Assembly: GCA_020348925.1 (NCBI GenBank)
Contig: CP070758.1
Span: 2,253,277 to 2,275,221 of the forward strand
DNA from: Gemmatimonadota bacterium
GTDB taxonomy: Bacteria > JBHIER01 > G020348925
Direction: 5' to 3'
Length of the DNA stretch: 21,945 nucleotides
Shown: piece after piece, positions 15,902 to 21,945 of the stretch
How the letters are laid out: each line of letters opens with the position of its first letter
How positions within the stretch are numbered: position 1 is the first letter of the stretch
Made by a program: the position numbers and the translations under genes
Notes under the pieces: model-generated
Told to the model about the DNA's origin: nothing
The model's database searches: none
The model's input: only the letters and a program-made list of their open reading frames with translations

Positions 15902-15929
15902 TCTATAAGATAGAGAAAGAACCGGTCAA
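15902..15929 (-). promoter_or_regulatory. Promoter of the NYN gene with an overlapping palindrome
   Basis: On the minus strand TTGACC (15929-15924), a 16-base spacer and TATAGA (15907-15902). The palindrome CTCTATAAGATAGAG (15901-15915, 6-bp arms) covers the -10 and could be an operator, though no binding protein is implied by the sequence. Confidence 0.5.
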
Positions 15930-15933
15930 GGGC

Positions 15934-15985
15934 AACCTAAAATAAATGTGGGATATCGGCACGCATTGATATTTATTTTAAGGTT
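15934..15985. repeat. Long inverted repeat in the divergent region
   Basis: AACCTAAAATAAAT (15934-15947) is the reverse complement of ATTTATTTTAAGGTT (15971-15985) apart from one extra A. The 23-bp loop contains a further short pair (ATATC/GATAT). It lies just upstream of the NYN promoter and may be an operator or a cruciform-forming element. Confidence 0.55.
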
Positions 15986-16317
15986 GAAAGAGATGCTTGC
16001 TTCTCGACGTGAGAATGTTTTGGCAGTAATTGTGAAGCCAAGGGAGGGGTGCAAAAAAATGCACCAAGCATAATTTTATTGCCCTTTTTCAGGCCAATTG
16101 AGTTGAAGCTCGGACCTGCGGTCTCACCGGATGTAGGGATTTTTACATTGAATAAGTATTGATTCTTTTCTTATTTATGTGAAATGACCCATATTGGCTT
16201 TGGCAAGAAGAGCGGAGTCCAGGACTCTTTGGTCGATGAGTTTTACCTCCGAGCGGTTTCCAGTGAGGTTTTGAAAGTACTATGGGTGGCATGCATTTTG
16301 CATACTTGAAAAATGTC
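15986..16317. other. Divergent intergenic region with several small palindromes
   Basis: No coding region supported. Perfect hairpins present are GGTGCA-AAAAAA-TGCACC (16048-16065), GAGTCCAGGACTC (16215-16227) and ATGCATTTTGCAT (16291-16303). The last is 14 bp upstream of the -35 of the AAA/TPR gene and is the best operator candidate. Confidence 0.45.
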
Positions 16318-16345
16318 TTGACATGAAAAGGTGTTATCCTATCGT
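16318..16345 (+). promoter_or_regulatory. Promoter upstream of the AAA/TPR gene
   Basis: TTGACA (16318-16323), a 16-base spacer and TATCGT (16340-16345). It implies an untranslated leader of roughly 170 bases before the GTG start, which contains the upstream ORF. Confidence 0.55.
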
Positions 16346-16412
16346 GAGAGACAAAAGTTTTTTAAGGAAGTGTCCGTTCTGCATATGAAACGATGAGAAG
16401 GAGGCGAAAAAA

Positions 16413-16508
16413 TTGTATTTTGTCTCTTGTGAAAAATCATTGAAAGAGAATGCTTGGAATTTGCTTTCTACAATGAAATCTGATTCTTTGGTGCTGTTGT
16501 TCACGTAA
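16413..16508 (+). CDS. 31-codon upstream ORF in the leader of the AAA/TPR gene
   Basis: A TTG start at 16413 has a near-perfect AAGGAGG (16398-16404) eight bases upstream. The product would be 31 residues, starting MYFVSCEKSLKENAW and ending LVLLFT, stopping at TAA 16506-16508, 16 bases before the GTG of the big gene. The downstream gene lacks a Shine-Dalgarno, so the upstream ORF may couple or regulate its translation. It could instead be the true N-terminus if a frameshift is present (frames differ). I do not recognise the peptide. Confidence 0.4.
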   Translation: MYFVSCEKSLKENAWNLLSTMKSDSLVLLFT

Positions 16509-16524
16509 TGCAGAAGTCTTAGCC

Positions 16525-18987
16525 GTGGAAGAAAAAACAAGATATTCCGAGTATCGGAAAGGGGTTGATCGGTTGTCACATCGTCTTTTGAAAGTTCCCC
16601 AATTATTGGGAAGAGACAGAGAACTCGCCTTTTTAGAAAACCATTTCGATGCGGCAAAGGATGGACAGGGGCGATTTGTGTTACTCTCAGGGGAGGCTGG
16701 AATAGGCAAGACGCGTCTCGTTGAAGAGTTTCAGAAAAGAGTAATGAAATCCGAAGATGTCCGAATCTTGACCAGTTATTGTTCTTCCCAGAAAAAAAAC
16801 TTTCCGTACAATATGTTTACCAGGATGTGTATCCCTCGACTCGAAGACCTCCAACATACTGGAGAGCATGAGGAAACGAGATCACTTCGTACCAATGGAA
16901 GCCCTAATTCCGAGGGATACATATTACCGCTTGTGGACTCGATGATACGTGAGGAGCAGATCGAAGACGCAGAATTTGCCAGGCGAAAGATGTTTTACGG
17001 TGTAAGTCAATCTCTGCTTCGATTAGCTGCTGAAACACCGCTCCTTATTATTTTAGAGGATATACACTGGGCAGATGCCACCTCTCTTCAGCTTCTTCAC
17101 TCAATTGCCAGAAATGTAACCGGAGAGAGAATTCTTGTGGTCATAACCCATCGTCCTGAAGAGATTATGTCTGAAAAGAGCGGCTCAATTTATTTTTTGG
17201 CGGACATATTGCATAGAATGGGACGTGAGCTTCTCTATGAACGATTAGAACTTCTGCGGCTTTCCAGAAAAGAGAATGATCGTCTTATCAAGTGGTACTT
17301 CCCTCGTTCTCATTTTTCAGAGCATTTTCTACAGTCCATATATGCCAGGACGCAGGGAAATCCTTATTTCACAAAAAGTCTCTTAGAGCTTTTGGTGAGC
17401 AAAGATATTATTGTAGAATCTAATAAAGTTTGGAGTAGTGCCGAAAAAATTGGGTTGCAACATATCCCTGATTCACTTCATGAGATACTCAGACAACGGC
17501 TGAACGGCATGAATGATACCGAAAGGGCTATAATAGAGTGTGCTGCAGCAGTTGGTGAGAGATTTGCTCCTGAGATCATTTCTGAGGTCAGGGGAATCCC
17601 GGTTGAAAACCTCGTAAGAAAACTCGACTCCGTAGGACAGAAATACAATATTCTCATTGCGAACGGAGAGGAATATCTCTTCAATTATGCTCTGATCGAA
17701 GAGATGCTGTGCCAGAGCATAGATAAACAAAAACGCAGAAACCTCCATCAACAAATCGGTGCGGCGATGGAGAATATTTATAAAGACCAAATCGATTCGA
17801 AGGTGGATGAACTGGCCTATCACTTTTCAACGGGAAGCGATGAGATCAAGGCTCTGCCATATTTGGAGCGAGCAGGAGAAAGGGCAAAGAATTTGTTGGC
17901 CTATCAAGAAGCCCTAAACTATTTCGAATCGGCTCTCTCTATTTTGGAAAATGCTCCGTCGACTCAAGATAATAATCGACACGGAGTCCAGATAATAATA
18001 CGAGCCGGAGAAATGCATCAAGCTCTCGGCAATTGGGATAGATCCCTGGAGTATTTTAAAAACGTTTTAGATATCAGCGAAGAATTGAAAGATGAGCACA
18101 TCCAGGGAAAAGCGCTCATGAAAGTTGGTTTAGCCTATGTTGAGCGAAGCGACTGGACTCAAGCAGAATCTTACCTGAATAGGAGTTTGGCTATCTTCCA
18201 GCGTTTCGATGACTTGGAGAGTTGCGGTTATACAATAACTTGTATTGCGGACATTCACTTTAAAAGATGTGAATGGCAGAAGGCTTGGGATTTTTACGAG
18301 GAAGCGCTTGAAACTGCCATGCGATTGGTGGACAAAAGACTCATGGCAAGGATTTTTAACAATCTTGGAGCCATCTCGGATATCCGCGGGGACTTTTTTG
18401 AAGCTATTCCCTATTACAGTAAAAGTCTCGAGCTCTACAGCGAATCGGAAGACTATTTTGGTATGGCCCATAGTTACCACAAGCTTGGAATGGTCCATGC
18501 GAATAAACAGGAGTGGGAGGAGGCTATTGAGTTTTACAACAGGAGTATTGCCCTGTGGCAAAAGACAGGAGAATTGAGTCAGATGGCTCTCACCTATCTC
18601 CATAAAGCTGTTGCATATCTTTATGTTTCCGATACAGACGGAGCAGAGAGGTGGGCCAACTTGGCTGGGCAGAATCTTATAAGGGTCGAGGACCCTCTCG
18701 GTTTGGCCGAGTGTAATAAAATATTGGGTATTATAGGGGTCCGAAAACAAGAATGGCATTATGCCCAGAGGCGTTTCGAAGAGAGTGTTCGAATCTACGA
18801 ATCGTGCGAAAATTTGCTGGGTTTGGCGGAAAGCTATCAAGAAATGGGCTTTATGTATAGGATTAGGGCTAAGAAAGAGAAAGCGTTGGAAGCTTTTCAA
18901 CGATCCATGAATATTTATAAGAAACTCGGCATTGAGAGTCGAGTCAAGGAGATGAGGCAAAAAATTTCTACTCTTTCCCCTCCATGA
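16525..18987 (+). CDS. AAA_16 (STAND-like) ATPase with C-terminal TPR array
   Basis: 820 residues. After QLLGRDRELAFL comes Walker A GEAGIGKT (56-63) and Walker B LLIILED with IHWAD (173-184), the AAA_16 pattern of MalT/LuxR-like and cyclase-associated regulators. From about 430 to 815 I count roughly nine TPR-like units of about 40 residues, such as EALNYFESALSI, WTQAESYLNRSLAIF, WEEAIEFYNRSIALW and KALEAFQRSMNIYKKL. There is no HTH, kinase, cyclase or other output domain at either end, so it probably acts through a partner. STAND proteins switch on when ligand or protein binds the repeat array. The start is a GTG without Shine-Dalgarno; an in-frame TGA lies about 50 bases upstream. It is monocistronic with its own terminator. 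Soluble, ligand unknown. Confidence 0.9.
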   Translation: MEEKTRYSEYRKGVDRLSHRLLKVPQLLGRDRELAFLENHFDAAKDGQGRFVLLSGEAGIGKTRLVEEFQKRVMKSEDVRILTSYCSSQKKNFPYNMFTRMCIPRLEDLQHTGEHEETRSLRTNGSPNSEGYILPLVDSMIREEQIEDAEFARRKMFYGVSQSLLRLAAETPLLIILEDIHWADATSLQLLHSIARNVTGERILVVITHRPEEIMSEKSGSIYFLADILHRMGRELLYERLELLRLSRKENDRLIKWYFPRSHFSEHFLQSIYARTQGNPYFTKSLLELLVSKDIIVESNKVWSSAEKIGLQHIPDSLHEILRQRLNGMNDTERAIIECAAAVGERFAPEIISEVRGIPVENLVRKLDSVGQKYNILIANGEEYLFNYALIEEMLCQSIDKQKRRNLHQQIGAAMENIYKDQIDSKVDELAYHFSTGSDEIKALPYLERAGERAKNLLAYQEALNYFESALSILENAPSTQDNNRHGVQIIIRAGEMHQALGNWDRSLEYFKNVLDISEELKDEHIQGKALMKVGLAYVERSDWTQAESYLNRSLAIFQRFDDLESCGYTITCIADIHFKRCEWQKAWDFYEEALETAMRLVDKRLMARIFNNLGAISDIRGDFFEAIPYYSKSLELYSESEDYFGMAHSYHKLGMVHANKQEWEEAIEFYNRSIALWQKTGELSQMALTYLHKAVAYLYVSDTDGAERWANLAGQNLIRVEDPLGLAECNKILGIIGVRKQEWHYAQRRFEESVRIYESCENLLGLAESYQEMGFMYRIRAKKEKALEAFQRSMNIYKKLGIESRVKEMRQKISTLSPP

Positions 18988-19033
18988 GAGGAATCGTAAC
19001 CGAATCTGGAAAAATGGAATCCTTGAGAGATTC

Positions 19034-19066
19034 TCCAGCTCTTACAGAGTTTGGAAAATTTTTTTT
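19034..19066 (+). terminator. Intrinsic terminator after the AAA/TPR gene
   Basis: TCCAGCTCT (19034-19042) pairs with AGAGTTTGGA (19046-19055) with one G-T and one bulged T; a run of eight T follows at 19059-19066. It lies 47 bp after the stop. Confidence 0.65.
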
Positions 19067-19275
19067 GCCTCCATGTGTCAGACGCTTTCAAAGGCTTTCT
19101 TAAGACATAAATGAGATTGTAACATATTGATATTATTGATAATAATACATATTCAAAGAAATATTGAGATACAAGTTTGAACTGAACTCCCTTTGGTCGC
19201 TCACTTACCCGGGGATTTCACCAACCCTCTGGTACTTGGCGATCCTTGGTCTATTCGAATCGCTCCACTGTCACC

Positions 19276-19343
19276 CTTGAAAGGGGCTTTCCCCCTTCAA
19301 GCGGCCCCCTGCCTATCGTAAATTTGTAGAATTTTCCGATAGG
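19276..19343. repeat. Two adjacent hairpins
   Basis: CTTGAAAGGGG (19276-19286) pairs with CCCCCTTCAAG (19291-19301) with one mismatch and loop CTTT. Immediately after, CCTATCG (19312-19318) pairs with CGATAGG (19337-19343), with an inner AAATT/AATTT pair. Neither is followed by a T run, so they are not intrinsic terminators. They could be parts of an RNA or remnants of a mobile element. Confidence 0.5.
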
Positions 19344-19552
19344 ACGTGTCATTTTCCTGGCTGGAAGAATTATCTCCATTTTATTTATTCCTGACTTCTA
19401 AGCTTCAACTCCCTCATCGCTCGAAAACCGCTTTTATCCTCCTTAATCTGTATCGTATTCAACCATTGAGTTAACGATTTTTAACACATGCTCTGACTTA
19501 ACTGTAATTTTGAGAACGATTTATCAGGAGAAGAATCTCTTATCATGGGCGC

Positions 19553-19585
19553 GAGATTCTCACGTCGCTTCGTCCGAAATGACAA
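19553..19585. repeat. Candidate dispersed short repeat
   Basis: The sequence reads GAGATTCT then CACGTCGCTTCGTCCGAAAT and GACAA. It resembles, from memory, a family of short intergenic repeats (GATTCTTCGCTTCG...GAATGACA type) found in many environmental genomes. Only one copy is in this window. Confidence 0.35.
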
Positions 19586-19917
19586 ATCCGGCAAACTGAC
19601 CTCATGAATCGCACAACGTAGGTCCAAGGTGGAGTGCTTAACTTGATTCATTCATAAACAATTATGATGTTCTCCATACAGAATTGAGTATAAAAATAAA
19701 AATAGAATGTTACGAAATTTATATCCTAACGTGGATAATTGCCATAGTGTTTTGCCATAAAATTGTAAAAATGAGTGAATCCCTTTGCGCGGGAGAACAT
19801 CCAAGCCCATCTCTCTTTTTTTGTGGACTCTTGAAACACTAAGTTGGATATATACTTATGTAATAAAATCTTTGTGTGTCTGGTTTTTGAACACTTTTCA
19901 AGCGTCCCATCATTTTT

Positions 19918-19934
19918 TTGGCATTTTTTTCGCA
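19918..19934 (+). promoter_or_regulatory. Possible sigma-54-type -24/-12 promoter upstream of the riboswitch
   Basis: TTGGCATTTTTTTCGCA has GG (19920-19921) and GC (19932-19933) separated by exactly ten bases, with the flanking TTGGCA and GCA of the sigma-54 consensus; the usual TTGC is TCGC here. It would start RNA near 19945, about 50 bases before the aptamer. No convincing sigma-70 promoter is nearby. Confidence 0.3.
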
Positions 19935-19995
19935 TTTTGAACATTGTTGCTATGTTGCTTCAAAGGCATTTCCTTTGGGAGTGACTTTGAAAAGT

Positions 19996-20122
19996 GCTCG
20001 ATAAAGGTAAACTTCGGGAAACCGGGGGACACAAAGCCACGGGTCTAAAAGCGGTCGCAAGACGCAAATAAAGTGAAAACCTGCATAATTCAGACTGCTC
20101 AGGATGGCCGGGCTGCCGAAGC
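19996..20122 (+). promoter_or_regulatory. GEMM-I (cyclic-di-GMP-I type) riboswitch aptamer
   Basis: The conserved blocks are in order: GGTAAAC (20006-20012); P2 TTCGG-GAAA-CCGGG (20013-20026) with a GNRA tetraloop; GGACACAAAGCCACGGGTCT (20027-20046) with TAAAA following; and the closing GGATGGCCGGGCTGCCG (20102-20118). P1 can form between GCTCG (19996-20000) and CGAAGC (20117-20122). TCTAAAA and GGATGG fit the tetraloop-receptor strands. The P3 arm is longer than usual, with an extra GGTC-GCAA-GAC hairpin. Most members sense c-di-GMP; a minority class senses cGAMP and I cannot separate the two here. It sits 60 bp upstream of a secreted protein gene, a typical target. Confidence 0.88.
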
Positions 20123-20152
20123 TGACAAGAAGTGGAGGTGGTCTGGCTTTTT
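20119..20152 (+). terminator. Expression-platform terminator of the riboswitch
   Basis: AAGCTGAC (20119-20126) pairs with GTCTGGCTT (20141-20149) with one bulged U and a G-U, followed by T to 20152. The first four bases, AAGC, are also the 3' strand of aptamer P1. Ligand-stabilised P1 would then block the terminator, predicting an ON switch. Confidence 0.55.
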
Positions 20153-20182
20153 AAATAATGTGAATTAAGAGGGAGAATGATC

Positions 20183-20779
20183 ATGCAAAAAATAAAAATG
20201 TCTGTATTACTAATGATGCTCATAACCGTTTTATTTGGAGTAATTGTGGGTCATGCCCAGACTGCGCCAACTGTGAACGGCCTTTTTTACGGGGATGGCG
20301 ATTACGATAACTACTACTTTCTGATGCGCGGTACGAGCGGGCGTGGGGACGTCTATTACAATCTCCTCGGTGATACCCTTTACCTGCTCATGCTCGTTGA
20401 TGAGATTGCCAACGATAATGTCTTTGGAACGAAGAAAGATGATGGATCCTACATGGCCAGTGCGGGTTGGAGCGCAGTGCACTCTGGTGACCGTTTGATC
20501 GGTTCCGATCACCTGGAAGTTGCCGTGACGTGTGGCGATTCGACATGGAGTTGGTGGCAGGATTACATTTACGAACCTGATGAGGATGAAGATCCGAATG
20601 AAGCCGACTGGCTCTCAAGTCCATTTGGACCCGATGGAGGTGGTACGCCACCACCTGGACTTATTTCCTCGGCCAGCTCGATGCAATGGAATATGAACAA
20701 TACCACCTGGGATGTCACCCTGGGGGGGGACTCGAAGCGGTTCATTGACATGGAAGTCAGTCGATGGGGACAACGATAA
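20183..20779 (+). CDS. Secreted multidomain protein, N-terminal part (frameshifted at a G8 run)
   Basis: 198 residues before a stop at 20777-20779. The start at 20183 has GAGGGAG seven bases upstream; an ATG at 20177 is too close to it. A signal peptide is clear (MQKIKMSVLLMMLITVLFGV, cleavage probably after VGHA). The mature part begins APTVNGLFYGDGDYDNYYF and continues with acidic, Trp-rich beta sequence (GDTLYLLMLVDEIAND), resembling an N-terminal domain I recall from secreted proteins of FCB and deltaproteobacterial genomes. Coding sense continues in another frame after GGGGGGGG at 20722-20729: deleting one G joins VTLGG to TRSGSLTWKSVDGDNDND with no stop. The last 17 codons in this frame are thus probably not native. 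The gene is controlled by the riboswitch. Probable surface or extracellular role. Confidence 0.85.
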   Translation: MQKIKMSVLLMMLITVLFGVIVGHAQTAPTVNGLFYGDGDYDNYYFLMRGTSGRGDVYYNLLGDTLYLLMLVDEIANDNVFGTKKDDGSYMASAGWSAVHSGDRLIGSDHLEVAVTCGDSTWSWWQDYIYEPDEDEDPNEADWLSSPFGPDGGGTPPPGLISSASSMQWNMNNTTWDVTLGGDSKRFIDMEVSRWGQR

Positions 20780-21945
20780 TGACGTGAAGGATGAGGGCTG
20801 GCCAATATGGAACGATACGTACCAGTGGGAGTGGGCGATGGTGTATGAAATGAGCATTGAGTTGAGTGCCTGCGGCAGCAATCCGTTGACCGTAGAGATC
20901 ATTAGTGCGCACAATTCCCCTGCAAAGGACAGCGAGGAGAATCTTCCTATCTCTCCGGTTATGCTGATTGACTACGGCGATGCACCTGACGGATATGGTA
21001 CTAACATGGAAACCAATGGTGCTCGCCACTATGTCGTCATAAATGGTCCCTTTATGGGCACAAGTGTGGATGCGGATTCGAATGGACAATCAGACGTCAA
21101 CGCTTTGGCCGATGACATGTTGGACGGTAATGATGACGAGGACGGTGTTGTCTTCACATCATCGCTGGTACCCTGTCAGCTGGCCGATATTACCGTTACA
21201 ACGTCGAGGGCAGGTAGGCTCGATGCCTGGATCGATTTTAATAACGATGGTGATTGGGCGGAACCTGGTGAACAGATCATTGCCAACGAATCTCTGGGAA
21301 CAGGCTCAAACGGATTATCCTTTTCAGTCCCTTGCGGAGCGACAATAACAAACCAAACATTCGCCCGATTCCGATTGAGCTCAGCAGGAGGTCTGTCATA
21401 TGGAGGATTGGCAGATGATGAGGAGGTGGAGGACTATGAAGTGGCCATTGTTAAGGAGGACGCCGATGGCGATGGTGTTCCGGATGGTGATGACAATTGT
21501 ATGATTACTCCAAATCCCGGTCAGGAGGATAATGACGGTGACGGAGTAGGCGATGTCTGTGACAACTGCCCGACTGATCCCTATAAGACCGAACCTGGAA
21601 TGTGCGGCTGCGGTGTCGCCGATACCGATAGCGATGGGGACGGAACGCCGGACTGCAATGACGGCTGCCCGGCTGATGCGGGTAAGACGGATCCTGGCGT
21701 ATGCGGCTGCGGTGTCGGCGATACCGATAGTGATGGAGACGGGACACCGGACTGTAATGATGGGTGTCCGGCTGATCCTAACAAAACGGATCCGGGAGTG
21801 TGTGGGTGTGGTGTGGCCGACACGGACGGCGATGGGGACGGAACGCCGGACTGCAATGACGGCTGCCCGGCTGATGCGGGTAAGACGGATCCTGGCGTAT
21901 GCGGCTGCGGTGTCGGCGATACCGATAGTGATGGAGACGGGACAC
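20712..21945 (+). CDS. Secreted multidomain protein, remainder: GEVED domain and Cys/Asp-rich repeats (runs off window)
   Basis: Open from 20712 to the window end, at least 411 codons, one frame away from the preceding signal-peptide segment. An ATG exists at 20712 but has no Shine-Dalgarno, so I read this as the continuation of the same gene. Order: a beta region (DEGWPIWNDTYQWEWAMVYE); LIDYGDAPDGYGT, then SVDADSNGQSDVNALADD and DEDGV; a GEVED-type domain (GRLDAWIDFNNDGDWAEPGE to DDEEVEDYEV); then thrombospondin-type-3-like acidic repeats (DADGDGVPDGDDNC) and CGCGV/PDCNDGCPAD units of 33 residues. Such Asp-rich repeats bind calcium in secreted proteins. With the c-di-GMP riboswitch this suggests an adhesin or matrix protein, which is inference. 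The C-terminus (sorting signal or anchor) is outside. Confidence 0.85.
   Translation, partial: MSPWGGTRSGSLTWKSVDGDNDNDVKDEGWPIWNDTYQWEWAMVYEMSIELSACGSNPLTVEIISAHNSPAKDSEENLPISPVMLIDYGDAPDGYGTNMETNGARHYVVINGPFMGTSVDADSNGQSDVNALADDMLDGNDDEDGVVFTSSLVPCQLADITVTTSRAGRLDAWIDFNNDGDWAEPGEQIIANESLGTGSNGLSFSVPCGATITNQTFARFRLSSAGGLSYGGLADDEEVEDYEVAIVKEDADGDGVPDGDDNCMITPNPGQEDNDGDGVGDVCDNCPTDPYKTEPGMCGCGVADTDSDGDGTPDCNDGCPADAGKTDPGVCGCGVGDTDSDGDGTPDCNDGCPADPNKTDPGVCGCGVADTDGDGDGTPDCNDGCPADAGKTDPGVCGCGVGDTDSDGDGT
20722..20729 (+). repeat. Eight-G homopolymer at the frameshift point
   Basis: Eight consecutive G. Removing one G (or adding two) restores a continuous frame from the signal peptide to the repeat domain. 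It is either a sequencing or assembly error or a slippage-prone contingency tract. Confidence 0.8.
21618..21945 (+). repeat. 99-bp tandem coding repeats with a 198-bp higher-order period
   Basis: Three full 99-bp units (21618-21716, 21717-21815, 21816-21914) and part of a fourth encode 33-residue Cys/Asp/Gly repeats. Alternate units are the most alike: 21633-21747 and 21831-21945 are identical over 115 bp, so the array grew by duplication of a two-unit block. It continues beyond the window. Confidence 0.9.

Larger units (their letters stand above)
19067..19917. other. AT-rich intergenic region without a supported gene
   Basis: No reading frame here has both a ribosome binding site and plausible composition. 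It contains two hairpins (19276-19301 and 19312-19343), a candidate dispersed repeat (19553-19585) and long AT-rich stretches. I cannot exclude a small RNA gene. Confidence 0.5.

Noticed and set aside
18130-18960. 276-codon minus-strand frame
   Set aside because: Antisense to the TPR array; long complementary frames are common opposite repeats of this kind.
19726-19944. 72-codon minus-strand frame
   Set aside because: No Shine-Dalgarno, very Lys/AT-rich, no family signal.
21505-21856. Minus-strand Ser/Pro- and Arg/His-rich frames over the tandem repeats
   Set aside because: Low-complexity complements of the 99-bp coding repeats; the plus-strand frame has the Cys/Asp calcium-repeat pattern.
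21618-21945. CRISPR-like array
   Set aside because: The repeats are contiguous 99-bp coding units without unique spacers, and there are no cas genes.

Overview
The window looks like chromosomal DNA from a Gram-negative-type bacterium, probably of the Fibrobacterota-Chlorobiota-Bacteroidota (FCB) group or a neighbouring candidate phylum such as Zixibacteria or KSB1. This rests on family resemblance, not a search: short Bacteroidota/eukaryote-like CarA and CarB, an ABC-2 permease fused to an M1 peptidase, a LytS/LytTR pair, and a secreted GEVED plus Cys/Asp-rich calcium-repeat protein behind a cyclic-dinucleotide riboswitch. No rRNA, tRNA, CRISPR array, transposase or phage gene is visible.

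Layout. Positions 1-1614 (minus) hold a BlaI/MecI repressor and an M56 BlaR1-like sensor peptidase cut by the window edge, with three matching palindromic operators over a near-consensus promoter. Positions 2038-2452 (plus) hold a small stand-alone EF-Tu domain-2-like protein with its own promoter and terminator. Positions 2792-7177 (plus) hold carA-carB, preceded by a terminator-like hairpin and a six-codon minicistron that overlaps the carA start. Positions 7301-11822 (minus) encode an ABC ATPase and a 1198-aa permease/M1 peptidase fusion. Diverging from it, 12045-13795 (plus) encodes a LytS-type kinase and a LytTR regulator. The shared intergenic region carries a direct repeat that fits the LytTR binding consensus.

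Positions 13954-15869 (minus) hold an NYN-domain putative RNase, a small zinc-ribbon protein and a single-pass membrane protein of unknown role. A 655-bp divergent region rich in hairpins leads to a large AAA_16/TPR STAND-type ATPase (16525-18987), itself preceded by a 31-codon upstream ORF with a strong Shine-Dalgarno. After 1 kb without convincing genes, a GEMM-I riboswitch with an overlapping terminator (19996-20152) controls a secreted protein that is split by a frameshift at an eight-G run and runs off the window in 99-bp tandem repeats.

Theme. Apart from carAB, most of the window is sensory or surface biology: a proteolysis-sensing repressor circuit, a two-component system likely controlling a peptidase-transporter, an orphan STAND-like regulator and a second-messenger-controlled secreted protein. 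Nothing is certainly a new system. The best leads are the LytTR site, the riboswitch/poly-G secreted protein, the carA minicistron and the upstream-ORF STAND gene.
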